Below are positions 11,320 through 19,683 of a DNA stretch of 64,000 nucleotides, one piece after another. The position numbers and the translations under genes were made by a program. This DNA comes from BOG-908 sp965198855 (GTDB lineage: Bacteria; Pseudomonadota; Alphaproteobacteria; Acetobacterales; Acetobacteraceae): the NCBI GenBank assembly GCA_965198855.1, contig CBDAPZ010000001.1, positions 3,162,001 to 3,226,000 of the forward strand, read 5' to 3'. The notes under the pieces are model-generated. The model searched no databases. It had not been told where the DNA came from and saw nothing but the letters and a program-made list of their open reading frames with translations. The first letter of the stretch is position 1. Each line of letters starts with the position of its first letter.

Positions 11320-12648
11320 TCACCAGGTGACGAACATCACCACCACCGCCACTGCCATCACCAGCGTGCATAGCCAGCCCAATCCCCAGAGCGGACGCGG
11401 CAGCACGAAGCGCCCCATCACGTCGGTGCGCATCGCCAGCAGCATGATGATCGCCATCAGCGGCACCGCGACCACGCCGTTGATCACCGCGGACCAGAAC
11501 AGCGCCTTGATCGGGTCCAGGCCCACGAAATTGATGGCGATGCCGATCAGGGTGGAGACGACGATGGTGATGTAGAAGGCGGTGGCGTCCAGCGGCTTGC
11601 GGTCGAGCCCAGTGGTCCAGCCCAGCGCTTCGCCCAGCGCATAGGCGCCGGAGCCGGCCAGAACCGGCACGGCGAGCAGGCCGATGCCGATGATGCCGGC
11701 GGCGAACAGGCCGAAGGTGAACACACCGGCGATCGGCCGCAGCGCTTCCGCCGCCTGGGAGGATGTCTGTATGTCGGTGACGCCATGCGCGTGCAGCGTT
11801 GCCGCAGTGCCGATGATGATGGAGAGGCTGATCAGGTTGGAATAGGCCATGCCTATATAGGTATCGAAACGCATGCGGCTGATCTCGGCCGGCGCTTCTT
11901 CCGGGGCTGCGAGCAAGGTGTGGCACGCGGGGTCGACATGCTCGTTCTCCGCCTCCTGGGAGGACTGCCAGAAGAAGCAGTAGGGGGTGATGGTGGTGCC
12001 GAGCACGGCCACGATGGTCACCACCGCGCCGGTGCCGTGCGGAATGGAGGGGATCAGCGTATGGAGCAGCACGCTGTTCCATTGCACGTGTGCCACCAGT
12101 GCCACGGCAACATAGGCAAGCAAGGTGAAGCTCGTCCATTTCAGCACCGCCGTGTAGCGATCATAGCGGGAGAACACTTCCAGCCAGACGCAGAAGAGCG
12201 CGAATCCGACAACGTAGACTCCGCCCGGGCCGCCGATCAGCAGCTTCAACGCGTCGGACATGGCACCCAGATCGGCGCCGAGATTGATGATGTTGGCCAC
12301 CAGCAGAAGGCCGACGATCGCGTAGAGCAATGGTTTTGGGTAATGCTCGCGTATGTTGCCGGCGATGCCCTGCCCGGTGACGCGGCCGATGCGGGCCGAG
12401 ATCTCCTGGATCGCGGCCATCAGCGGAAAGCAGAACAGCATCACCCAGCACAGGCCGTAGCCGAACTGCGCGCCGGCCTGCGAATAGGTGGCGATGCCGC
12501 TGGGGTCGTCGTCCGAGGCGCCGGTGATCAGGCCGGGACCGAGCCGTCCCCAGAAGCCTTTCGGGATTTTTGCCGGTGGAGAGCGGTATTCGGCGATGCG
12601 GCCGGCCAACGAAGGCGGCAGAACCGTATCGCTTGATGAGTCGCTCAT
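11320..12648 (-). CDS. NRAMP-related divalent metal transporter
   Basis: A 442-residue polytopic inner-membrane protein with about eleven hydrophobic helices and the LeuT-like NRAMP fold. The helix 1 motif reads DDDPSGIATYSQAG where canonical NRAMPs have DPGN, and the helix 6 motif reads TITPYCFF where they have MPHN. The metal-binding Asp is kept (Asp48), but the Asn and Met ligands are replaced. That points to a divergent NRAMP clade and possibly a different ion (Mg or Mn rather than Fe); this is inference. The ATG at 12648 is preceded by GGGGGTG. It is divergent from an OPT transporter. Confidence 0.88.
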   Translation of the reverse strand: MSDSSSDTVLPPSLAGRIAEYRSPPAKIPKGFWGRLGPGLITGASDDDPSGIATYSQAGAQFGYGLCWVMLFCFPLMAAIQEISARIGRVTGQGIAGNIREHYPKPLLYAIVGLLLVANIINLGADLGAMSDALKLLIGGPGGVYVVGFALFCVWLEVFSRYDRYTAVLKWTSFTLLAYVAVALVAHVQWNSVLLHTLIPSIPHGTGAVVTIVAVLGTTITPYCFFWQSSQEAENEHVDPACHTLLAAPEEAPAEISRMRFDTYIGMAYSNLISLSIIIGTAATLHAHGVTDIQTSSQAAEALRPIAGVFTFGLFAAGIIGIGLLAVPVLAGSGAYALGEALGWTTGLDRKPLDATAFYITIVVSTLIGIAINFVGLDPIKALFWSAVINGVVAVPLMAIIMLLAMRTDVMGRFVLPRPLWGLGWLCTLVMAVAVVVMFVTW

Positions 12649-12768
12649 GCCGGCACCCCCTGGGTGACCCGGGCGTAGCATGCCGTTTGCGCGCGCCGGA
12701 AGACTGGTTGACGGGCCGGATTGAAGGGTGGTCTGTCCCAGGCACCATCGCAACGGAGTCCAGCGCGC

Positions 12769-14727
12769 GTGTCGGCCACTAGAGACCTGCCTGAACTCAC
12801 GTTGCGCGGCCTCATTCTGGGGGCGCTGATTACCGTGGTTTTCACCGCGGCCAATGTCTATCTGGGCCTCAAGGTTGGGCTGACCTTTGCAAGCTCGATC
12901 CCGGCCGCGGTGATCTCCATGGCAGTGCTGCGGCTGCTTGGCGGCGGCAACATCCTGGAAAACAACATGGTGCAGACGCAGGCTTCGGCTGCGGGCACCT
13001 TGTCCTCGGTGATCTTCGTGCTGCCGGCACTGGTGATGGTGGGGCATTGGCACGGCTTCCCGTTCTGGCAGAGCTTTGGTGTGTGTGCCGCCGGCGGGGT
13101 GATGGGGGTGCTGTTCACCATACCTCTGCGGCGCGCGATGGTGGTGGGCAGCGACCTGCCTTATCCGGAGGGTGTCGCCGCGGCAGAGATCCTCAAGGTC
13201 GGCCATGGCGAGGTGGTGCCCGGCGAGCCGGGGGCTTCGGATATCGCAGCTGGTGGCATCGTGGCGGCGGTGGTGAGTTTTGCGGCCGGCGGGCTGCATG
13301 TGCTCGGTGACGGGTTTTCGCAGTTTTTCGCGGTAGGCCCGTCGATTTTCCGTCTTTCCACCGGTTTTTCGCTCGCTTTGCTTGGTGCGGGTTACCTGGT
13401 GGGGATTACCGGCGGCCTGGCGATGCTGCTGGGCGCGTTCCTCTCCTGGGGCGTGGCGGTGCCGATCCTGACGGCGATGCATCCAATGCCCGGCGGCGGC
13501 AATATCGCCGCCTACGCGACCGGGCTGTGGTCGCACCAGGTGCGCTTCATGGGCGCCGGCATCATCGCGGTGGCTGCCATCTGGTCGCTGCTCGGTCTGA
13601 TGGGGCCGACGATCGAGGGCGTGCGGGACAGCCTGCGAAAATCCGGCGGCCCGCTTGCTGGCGAGACGCCGCGCACCGAGCGCGACATGCCGTTGCGCTG
13701 GATCGGAATCGTGTTCGGCGGTGCGCTGCTGGTGATGGCGGCGACGTTCGTGGCGTTCCTCTCTGGCGCGGTCAGCGTGCCGGTGCTGGTGGGGCTGGTG
13801 GTGTATGCCTGCGTGTTTTCGGTTCTGTTCGGCTTCCTGGTGGCGGCGGCGTGCGGCTACATGGCTGGCCTTGTCGGCTCCTCCAGCAGCCCGATCTCGG
13901 GAATCGCGATCATCGCCACCATCCTCACCTCGCTGCTGCTTCTGCTGATCCTGGGTGGCTTGGGGCAGCTTTCGACCGATGCCGGCCAGCAGGCGGGGAT
14001 TGCGCTGGCACTCTTCACCGTCTCGGTGGTGCTGGCGACGGCGACCGTCTCCAACGACAATCTGCAGGATCTGAAGACCGGTTACCTGGTGGGCGCCACA
14101 CCCTGGCGGCAGCAGGCGGTGCTGGTGGTAGGTTGCGTGGTGGGCGCGCTGGTGATCCCGCCGGTGCTGGACCTGCTGTATAATGCCTATGGATTTCCGG
14201 GTGCGATGGCGCGTGCCCCGATGGACCCGGCCCAAGCGCTGGCCGCCCCGCAAGCAACCCTGATGGCGGCGATCGCACGCGGCATCTTCGGACATGCGCT
14301 GGACTGGACTTCGGTGCTGATCGGCGTGTTCGGCGGCATTGCGCTGATCGTGGTCGATGGCGTGCTGAAGCGCACCGGGCGCGGCACCCTTCCGGTGCTG
14401 GCAGTGGGGATAGGGCTGTATCTGCCGCCTACTGTAGGCGTAACGCTGGCGCTTGGCGCGATCCTGGGCTGGCTGATCGACCGGCGTGTGATGCGTCGCG
14501 CAGATGGTGAGCGGGCACAGCGGCGTGGCGTGCTGATCGCCTCCGGGTTCATTGTCGGTGAGAGCCTGGTGGGCGTCGGGATGGCCGCGGTGATCGGTGC
14601 CTCGGGCAACCAGGCGCCGCTCGCGGTGGTCGGTGCATCTTTCGACGGCGCTGCGTCCTGGCTTGGCCTGATCGTATTTGTCGGTGTGGCAGCCTGGTTC
14701 GCGCGGGCGGTGACCAGGCCGGCGTAG
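12769..14727 (+). CDS. OPT/YSL family transporter
   Basis: A 652-residue inner-membrane protein with about 14-16 hydrophobic segments. The N-terminal region ITVVFTAANVYLGLKVGLTF and the segment AAGTLSSVIFVLPAL are typical of prokaryotic OPT transporters. Members move oligopeptides or metal-chelate complexes in symport with protons. The GTG at 12769 has GGAG ten bases upstream and is preferred over a TTG at 12721. Being divergent from the NRAMP-like gene across about 120 bases suggests shared regulation and a metal-linked role, which is inference. Confidence 0.88.
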   Translation: MSATRDLPELTLRGLILGALITVVFTAANVYLGLKVGLTFASSIPAAVISMAVLRLLGGGNILENNMVQTQASAAGTLSSVIFVLPALVMVGHWHGFPFWQSFGVCAAGGVMGVLFTIPLRRAMVVGSDLPYPEGVAAAEILKVGHGEVVPGEPGASDIAAGGIVAAVVSFAAGGLHVLGDGFSQFFAVGPSIFRLSTGFSLALLGAGYLVGITGGLAMLLGAFLSWGVAVPILTAMHPMPGGGNIAAYATGLWSHQVRFMGAGIIAVAAIWSLLGLMGPTIEGVRDSLRKSGGPLAGETPRTERDMPLRWIGIVFGGALLVMAATFVAFLSGAVSVPVLVGLVVYACVFSVLFGFLVAAACGYMAGLVGSSSSPISGIAIIATILTSLLLLLILGGLGQLSTDAGQQAGIALALFTVSVVLATATVSNDNLQDLKTGYLVGATPWRQQAVLVVGCVVGALVIPPVLDLLYNAYGFPGAMARAPMDPAQALAAPQATLMAAIARGIFGHALDWTSVLIGVFGGIALIVVDGVLKRTGRGTLPVLAVGIGLYLPPTVGVTLALGAILGWLIDRRVMRRADGERAQRRGVLIASGFIVGESLVGVGMAAVIGASGNQAPLAVVGASFDGAASWLGLIVFVGVAAWFARAVTRPA

Positions 14728-14812
14728 GCCGAGGCTTGTGGGGGCGTGGCGCGATCCCCATAAACCTTCCCATACGACAGCGCCCGAAAACCCTTCGCGG
14801 AAGTCATCAGAC

Positions 14813-15373
14813 ATGTTTATCGAAACCGAATCCACGCCAAATCCGGCGACACTGAAATTCCTGCCCGGCGCTTCCGTCATGGGCAATGGCACGGCGGATT
14901 TTGCAGCCCCTGAGACCGCCGAGCGCAGCCCGCTTGCAACCGCGCTGTTCGGCTTGCCCGGCGTGGCGCGTGTGTTCCTGGGTGGTGATTTCGTCACCAT
15001 CACCAAATCCGAAGGTGTGGAGTGGCAGGCGCTGAAGCCGCAGGTGCTGGGTGCGTTGATGGAGCATCTGGTCGCCGGGCGCCCGGTGATCGAGGGTGAC
15101 GAGGTTGTGGCCGCCGAAGAGGATATCCTCCCGGAGGACCAGGAAATCGTGGAGCAGATCAAGGAACTGCTCGACACGCGGGTGCGTCCGGCGGTGGCGA
15201 GCGATGGCGGGGACATTGTTTTCCGCGGTTATCGCGATGGCGTGGTGCGCCTGCACATGCAGGGTGCCTGCAGCGGCTGCCCGTCTTCGGCGGCGACGTT
15301 GAAGCACGGCATAGAGAACATGCTGCGCCATTACGTGCCGGAAGTCGTCTCGGTGGAACAGGTCGCGCACTGA
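14813..15373 (+). CDS. Nfu-type iron-sulfur cluster carrier
   Basis: A 186-residue NifU-family protein. The N-terminal Nfu domain begins FIETESTPNPATLKFLPG. The C-terminal NifU-like domain has the Fe-S motif GACSGCPSS with Cys153 and Cys156. Such proteins carry 4Fe-4S clusters to client enzymes. It is followed after one base by rutE and then, past a dispersed repeat, by tsaB-rimI. The usual family length and the intact CxxC support a functional protein. Confidence 0.93.
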   Translation: MFIETESTPNPATLKFLPGASVMGNGTADFAAPETAERSPLATALFGLPGVARVFLGGDFVTITKSEGVEWQALKPQVLGALMEHLVAGRPVIEGDEVVAAEEDILPEDQEIVEQIKELLDTRVRPAVASDGGDIVFRGYRDGVVRLHMQGACSGCPSSAATLKHGIENMLRHYVPEVVSVEQVAH

Positions 15374-15374
15374 G

Positions 15375-15956
15375 ATGCTGGACGACGCAGCGCTCGATGC
15401 GCTGTTCCGGGAGGCACGGACGCAGAATGGCTGGTCCGACATGCCGGTGTCGGAGTCGGAGCTGCATCATCTCTACGATCTGCTGAAATTCGGGCCGACA
15501 TCGGCGAATTCCTCGCCGGCGCGGTTCGCTTTCCTGCGGAGTGCCGAGGCGAAGGCAAGGCTGTCGCCGGCGTTGTCGCCGGGGAATGTGGAGAAGACGA
15601 TGGCGGCGCCGGTGGTGGCGGTCGTCGCGGAAGATCCGCGCTTCTACGATCATCTGCCGAAGCTGTTTCCGCATGGCGATGCGCGGGCCTGGTTTGCCGG
15701 CAATCCGGCATTGGCCGAGGAGACCGCATTCCGCAACTCCACCTTGCAGGGCGGCTACCTGATCATGGCCGCCCGTGCCGCCGGTCTGGACGTGGGGCCG
15801 ATGTCGGGTTTCGATCGCGCCAAGGTGGATGAGATCTTTTTCGCCGATAGCGGCTGGAAATCGAATTTCCTGGTATGCCTAGGCCACGGCAACGGCGAGA
15901 ACCTGTTCCCCCGTGCGCCCCGTCTGGATTTCAGCGAAGCCTGCCGAGAGATTTAA
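15375..15956 (+). CDS. rutE: Malonic semialdehyde reductase, RutE-like nitroreductase
   Basis: A 193-residue FMN-dependent nitroreductase-family protein. It begins LDDAALDALFREARTQNGW and contains FGPTSANSSPARF, FPHGDARAWFAGNP and GPMSGFDRAKVDEIFFA, which align closely with RutE from memory. RutE reduces malonic semialdehyde to 3-hydroxypropionate in uracil degradation; close homologues also act on nitroaromatics. No other rut genes are nearby, so the physiological substrate is open. The TAA stop is supplied by the adjoining AT-rich dispersed repeat. Confidence 0.85.
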   Translation: MLDDAALDALFREARTQNGWSDMPVSESELHHLYDLLKFGPTSANSSPARFAFLRSAEAKARLSPALSPGNVEKTMAAPVVAVVAEDPRFYDHLPKLFPHGDARAWFAGNPALAEETAFRNSTLQGGYLIMAARAAGLDVGPMSGFDRAKVDEIFFADSGWKSNFLVCLGHGNGENLFPRAPRLDFSEACREI

Positions 15957-15992
15957 AAGTTTTTTGCTTCTTTTTTTCAAAAAAGAAGACCT
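15953..15992 (+). repeat. Dispersed AT-rich palindromic element, single arm
   Basis: One arm (TTAAAAGTTTTTTGCTTC, then a T-run, then AAAAAAGAAGACC) begins on the stop codon of rutE and lies just before tsaB. It is in the same orientation as the copies at 21207 and 39417. Confidence 0.85.
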
Positions 15993-16010
15993 TTCTTCCT
16001 CCCTTCTCAG

Positions 16011-16667
16011 GTGCGTCCCGTGCGGGTGCTATCCATCAGTTCTGCCTATGCGGGCTGCACCGTCGCCTTCGTCCAGGACGGTGTGGTTATCGCCGACGGC
16101 CGTGTGCAGGAGCAGCTCGGCTCGGCGGCAGCGTTGCCTGTCCTGGTGCAATCCGTGTTGGAACGGTCCCGCTTTTTGCCCGAGTTGATAGCGGTCGTGG
16201 TCGGCCCCGGCAGTTTCACTGGGTTGCGTGCCGGTATCTCGGTTGCGGCGGGAGTTGGCTTGGGGTTCGGGGTGAAGGTGGTCGGTGTGTCGGTGACCGA
16301 GGCTTTGGCGGCGGGGATCGGTGATCTGGACGAGAGAGTGCTGTGGGTGGCGACGGAGGCGCGTCGCGGCCGTGTGTTCATCGATGCCGGCGCGGGTGCT
16401 GTAGGGTTTGGGCTGGATGCGTTGCCGATCCCGTCGGGCCCGGTGGCGGTGGCCGGTAATGCGGCGAATGGTGTCGCCGGTGCGCTGGCGGCGAAGGGTG
16501 TGGATGTGAGGCTTATGTCGGCGCGTGTGGCGATGGCGGAGCAGGTGGCGGCGGTGGGGGTGGCGCGGGCGCGGGGTGCTTTGCCGCCGCTGGCTGCCTT
16601 GCCGCTCTATGTCGACGCGCCGGAGGCCAAGCTGCCGGCTGGCGGGTTGCGGGCGCCGCCTTCATGA
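16011..16667 (+). CDS. tsaB: tRNA threonylcarbamoyladenosine complex subunit TsaB
   Basis: A 218-residue actin-like ATPase-fold protein that pairs with TsaD to make t6A37 in ANN-decoding tRNAs. The signature GPGSFTGLRAGISVAAGVG is intact near residues 64-82. The start is a GTG at 16011, with an in-frame GTG at 16020 as an alternative; the N-terminus VLSISSAY matches the family. The stop overlaps the ATG of rimI (ATGA), the common tsaB-rimI pairing. Confidence 0.93.
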   Translation: MRPVRVLSISSAYAGCTVAFVQDGVVIADGRVQEQLGSAAALPVLVQSVLERSRFLPELIAVVVGPGSFTGLRAGISVAAGVGLGFGVKVVGVSVTEALAAGIGDLDERVLWVATEARRGRVFIDAGAGAVGFGLDALPIPSGPVAVAGNAANGVAGALAAKGVDVRLMSARVAMAEQVAAVGVARARGALPPLAALPLYVDAPEAKLPAGGLRAPPS

Positions 16668-17122
16668 TACGCCGCTCGATTGGCAGCACGATCAGCAAGG
16701 CGGGGCCGCTGCATGCGACGGCTCTGTCGGCGATACATGCGCGTGCGTTTGCCGATGACGAATTCTGGGACGAGCGGATCATTGCCGGTCAGTTGTCGCA
16801 GCCTGGTGTGTTCGGGCTGCTCGACAAGCGTGGCGGGATGCTGCTGGCGCGGTTGGCGGCTGACGAGGCGGAAGTGCTGACGGTAGCGGTGGTGCCGGAG
16901 CGGCGGCAGCAGGGACTGGGCGGCGGGTTGTTGGAGGCGGCGGCGGCTGAGGCCCGTGCACGAGGGGCGACACGGCTGTTCCTGGAGGTATCGACGCGTA
17001 ATCCCGCGGCACGCGGCCTTTATCAGAGTCTGGGCTTCGCGCAGGTAGGGCGGCGGAAAGGCTATTACGCGAATGGCGCGGATGCCTTGGTGCTCAGCAA
17101 GGATCTGACCAACAGCACGTAG
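16664..17122 (+). CDS. rimI: Ribosomal protein S18 alanine N-acetyltransferase-like GNAT
   Basis: A 152-residue GNAT-fold acetyltransferase. The acetyl-CoA loop is VVPERRQQGLGGGLLEAA, followed by LEVSTRNPAARGLYQSLGF. It matches RimI in length and in its position behind tsaB. RimI acetylates the N-terminal Ala of S18; related enzymes have other protein or small-molecule substrates, so the specific target rests on context. Translation is coupled to tsaB through ATGA. Confidence 0.88.
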   Translation: MIRRSIGSTISKAGPLHATALSAIHARAFADDEFWDERIIAGQLSQPGVFGLLDKRGGMLLARLAADEAEVLTVAVVPERRQQGLGGGLLEAAAAEARARGATRLFLEVSTRNPAARGLYQSLGFAQVGRRKGYYANGADALVLSKDLTNST

Positions 17123-17139
17123 GTTGCACCATATTGCGG

Positions 17140-18026
17140 TTACTTGGTTGTATCGCCTTTGACGTATGCGGCAACTAGGGCGCACCAGGGCTCCAGATCG
17201 TCGAAATCGGCCATCAGGCCGCCGAAGCTGAGATTCTTGTATACGAAATCGGGTCGCAGCGCCTTTGCTATCGGCACCTCTCCCCTCGTCAACTTGCCCG
17301 GAAAATCGATCACCATCGTGGGGGCCGTCACGCTCTTGAGGGCATCGGCCAGGTCGTATCTGAAAATGGCGATGTGACCGTACAGGTAATGTGGACCGGC
17401 CTCGAAGAATTGCAGGGTTCCCAGATGCATCGCTTCGTCGCTGAGCACATTCGGCGGGAAGCTTGCCGCCAATCCCCGTGTCCTGTCGGCGAACTCGCTA
17501 CCATCGGGTTTCGGTGTGCGATCGATTTCGGGTTCCTTCAGCAGCTTCGCCAAGGCCGGCTTGTCGAAGAGCGGTGCCCTTCCAGGATCAGATGGCGGAC
17601 ACGGTCCGGATGCCGTTTGTCGAAGGCGACGGCGACGGTGGCCCCGGTGTCGGTGCCGAGGATGTCCGCTTTCTTCAGCCTGAAGGCTTCGAGAACCGGA
17701 AGAAGGTCGTCGGCGAAATCATCGGCGGTTGGCTGGCTGGGTGGCGGATCCGAAAGGCCGTATCCCGGCAGATCCACGGCGATCGAGCGAACGCCCAGCC
17801 GTGCAAGAACAGGCTGGGCATGTTCGAATTCCAGGGAAGACCAGACCATCTTGTGCAGCAGGATGAGTGTCGGCTGGCCTGCCTGCCCATACACGCGCAC
17901 ATGGATCTGGCCCCAGCGCCCGTTCACATAGGCCCGGTAATGATCGGCCGCTGCACGCGCTTCTGCGGCAGCGAGAAGCATTGCCGGAAAAACCACCGCG
18001 TACAGCATTGTCCTGAAAGTGTACAT
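17140..18026 (-). pseudogene. Frameshifted exported alpha/beta hydrolase (epoxide hydrolase-like)
   Basis: The 5' part (18026 down to about 17580) gives a signal peptide and an alpha/beta hydrolase N-half, with LILLHK, VDLPGYGLSDPP and a nucleophile elbow ILGTDTGATVA in which Asp replaces Ser. That is typical of epoxide hydrolase/dehalogenase relatives. The 3' part (to 17140) continues the fold in another frame as APLFDKPALAKLLKEPEID. The two parts join perfectly if one G is restored to the GGG at 17577-17579 (minus strand). As read, translation goes out of frame and ends at TRPWRSC. It could be a true pseudogene or a sequencing error. Confidence 0.8.
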
Positions 18027-18174
18027 GCAACCTCACATCATCCTGCCTTCGAAGGCGATGGATCGGGATCGAGGTTAGATGTCATCGCCACGTCGACCGC
18101 GGCAATTTGCGATCTGCTCGCACGGTGACCAGTGGAGAGGTGCGCAGCAATCAGCTTCGTACGAACACCACCGA

Positions 18175-18417
18175 TCAGGCGCGGCGGATGAGCAGCCGTA
18201 TCGTGTCGGGGCCGGCGGGTTCCTGCAAAAGAACGGTATGTCCCTGCCGCGTGGCCGAGAGCGGCACGTTGCGGAGCGGTTCTTCGCCGCGCAGGGTTAC
18301 GCCGAGCACCTGGCCGGATTTGAGCCGGTCAAGGGCGAGGCGGGTGCGCACATAGGTCATGGGACAGATGTCGCTGGTTATATCGATGTCGAAATCGGGT
18401 GCGATTGTTTGCGACAT
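18175..18417 (-). CDS. TusA-family sulfurtransferase-like protein
   Basis: An 80-residue protein with the two-layer TusA/SirA fold. The motif DICPMTYVRTRLALDRL carries the conserved Cys-Pro at which TusA proteins bind persulfide sulfur, and LKSGQVLGVTLRGEE follows. TusA-like proteins relay sulfur to tRNA thiolation, molybdenum cofactor or sulfur-oxidation enzymes. The ATG is at 18417. It is divergent from mucR with about 100 bases between, and separate from the sulfide block at 59-64 kb. Confidence 0.85.
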   Translation of the reverse strand: MSQTIAPDFDIDITSDICPMTYVRTRLALDRLKSGQVLGVTLRGEEPLRNVPLSATRQGHTVLLQEPAGPDTIRLLIRRA

Positions 18418-18450
18418 ATTTCGTATCTCACCAAATGTTGGCATGATCGC

Positions 18451-18480
18451 TTGCGGCTTGTGCGCGTATTTCTCTATAAT
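18451..18480 (+). promoter_or_regulatory. Sigma-70-type promoter of mucR
   Basis: A perfect -10 TATAAT (18475-18480) lies 18 bases behind TTGCGG (18451-18456). It predicts a start near 18487, about 30 bases before the mucR ATG. The -35 match is only moderate. Confidence 0.55.
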
Positions 18481-18516
18481 CGTGTCTCTCGCAAATAAAA
18501 CAGGATACCCCCGACG

Positions 18517-18957
18517 ATGGCAGATGCGCCTCGGTCGTCTCATGGTGCACTGAGCGCCTCCGACATGCTTTCCTTGACGGCGCAGATCGTGGCCTCGCAT
18601 GTGTCCAACAACGCCGTCGACTCCGCCGCCCTGCCGTCGCTGATACACGAGGTTTTCCGTGCGCTGTCGCAGCTTGGCGAGGCGCCGGCACCGCCGCCCG
18701 CCGAGAAGAAGGTCGCCCCTCAGGCGGCCGTTCCGTGGAAGAAATCGGTGTTCCCCGACTATATCGTGTGCCTGGAAGACGGCAAGAAACTGAAGATGCT
18801 GAAACGGCATCTCAAAACGGCCTATGACCTTACGCCGGAGGCCTATCGGGAGCGTTGGGGCCTGCCGGCCGATTACCCGATGGTGGCGCCGAACTACGCC
18901 CATCATCGCTCGAGCCTGGCCAAGAAAAGCGGTCTGGGCACGCGTGGGCGTAGCTGA
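18517..18957 (+). CDS. mucR: MucR/Ros family zinc-finger transcriptional regulator
   Basis: A 146-residue alphaproteobacterial regulator. The N-terminal part (LSLTAQIVASHVSNNAV) is the oligomerisation region. The C-terminal Ros-type finger reads VCLEDGKKLKMLKRHLKTAYD and lies in the segment PDYIVCLEDGKKL...YRERWGL. In this variant the second zinc ligand position is Asp, as in many MucR proteins. MucR/Ros proteins bind AT-rich DNA and behave as H-NS-like silencers of surface, virulence and cell-cycle genes. It has its own promoter. Confidence 0.93.
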   Translation: MADAPRSSHGALSASDMLSLTAQIVASHVSNNAVDSAALPSLIHEVFRALSQLGEAPAPPPAEKKVAPQAAVPWKKSVFPDYIVCLEDGKKLKMLKRHLKTAYDLTPEAYRERWGLPADYPMVAPNYAHHRSSLAKKSGLGTRGRS

Positions 18958-18964
18958 AGGCCAC

Positions 18965-18993
18965 CTTGCAAAGCCGGTGCGTGCATCCGACAT
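18965..18993 (+). promoter_or_regulatory. Possible RpoH (sigma-32) promoter of hsp20
   Basis: CTTGCAA (18965-18971) is followed after 14 bases by TCCGACAT (18986-18993). The -35 box is close to CTTGAAA; the -10 match is weak. It would give a leader of roughly 60 bases containing the thermometer-like hairpin. Confidence 0.35.
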
Positions 18994-19033
18994 GCGTTTC
19001 TGAGGGGCGCCATCCAGGGCTCGTCAGATCGCT

Positions 19034-19055
19034 GTCTCGCTCATTCGGAGGAGGC
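19034..19055 (+). promoter_or_regulatory. ROSE-like RNA thermometer hairpin masking the hsp20 ribosome site
   Basis: The 5' arm GTCTCGCTC (19034-19042) pairs with GAGGAGGC (19048-19055) across the loop ATTCG, leaving G19039 bulged. That pairs nearly the entire Shine-Dalgarno run GGAGGAGG (19047-19054). The 5' arm contains TCGCT, matching the U-U/C-G-C-U core of ROSE elements, in which a bulged G opposite the SD is the hallmark. Position before a small heat-shock gene fits. The fold was done by eye. Confidence 0.6.
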
Positions 19056-19061
19056 TTTGCT

Positions 19062-19523
19062 TTGAGCACGCGCATGTTTACGTCGCCGCTTTTTCTTGGC
19101 TTCGACCATCTGGAACAGATGCTCGAACGTGCGGCAAAGACGTCTTCCGACGGGTATCCGCCCTATAATATCGAACAGACCGGGCCATCCGCGCTGCGGA
19201 TCACGCTCGCGGTCGCCGGTTTCACGATGGACGACCTGCAGATCACGCAGGAGGACAACCAGCTGGTGATTCGTGGCCGCCAGGCCGATGACAGCCAGGG
19301 GCGGGTGTTCCTGCATCGCGGCATTGCCGCCCGTCAGTTCCAGCGCGCCTTCGTGCTGGCTGAAGGGATCGATGTCGGCAGTGCCTGGCTCGATAATGGG
19401 CTGATCCATATCGAGCTGTCGCGTCCACAGCCGGAACCGAAGGTGCGCCATATCGAAATTGCCCGGCCTGGCAAGCAACGCCAGGCAACGACGATCACGG
19501 AGTCGCCCGACAGGCAGGCCTGA
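19062..19523 (+). CDS. Small heat-shock protein, Hsp20/IbpA family
   Basis: A 153-residue ATP-independent holdase with an alpha-crystallin domain. The N-terminus SPLFLGFDHLEQMLERAAKT is IbpA-like. Core motifs are YNIEQTGPSALRITLAVAGF and the C-terminal part of the crystallin domain GLIHIELSRP. The start is set to the TTG at 19062 because a perfect GGAGGAGG sits seven bases upstream; an ATG at 19074 is the alternative. It is followed by a DUF1150 gene, a conserved alphaproteobacterial pairing. Temperature control by the leader hairpin is likely. Confidence 0.93.
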   Translation: MSTRMFTSPLFLGFDHLEQMLERAAKTSSDGYPPYNIEQTGPSALRITLAVAGFTMDDLQITQEDNQLVIRGRQADDSQGRVFLHRGIAARQFQRAFVLAEGIDVGSAWLDNGLIHIELSRPQPEPKVRHIEIARPGKQRQATTITESPDRQA

Positions 19524-19683
19524 TGCGTCGTCGCCATAGCGTCGCCACATTGAACATCCATAGAAAAACCCGGCGCGATCCTTGCTTTTCTGTTTGGGTC
19601 GAAGCGACTTAGGAACGGAAAATTATCCGTCCCCGTGCTTCGATGCCAGGGCAAGGCCGTGCCGGCCACGGAGGTCTTACACC

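Noticed and set aside
11320..15216. A single minus-strand open frame of about 1300 codons
   Set aside because: Only the part from 12648 down is the NRAMP-like gene. The rest is antisense to the OPT transporter and nfu genes; its composition (His/Arg/Gln-rich) is that of a GC-rich shadow frame.
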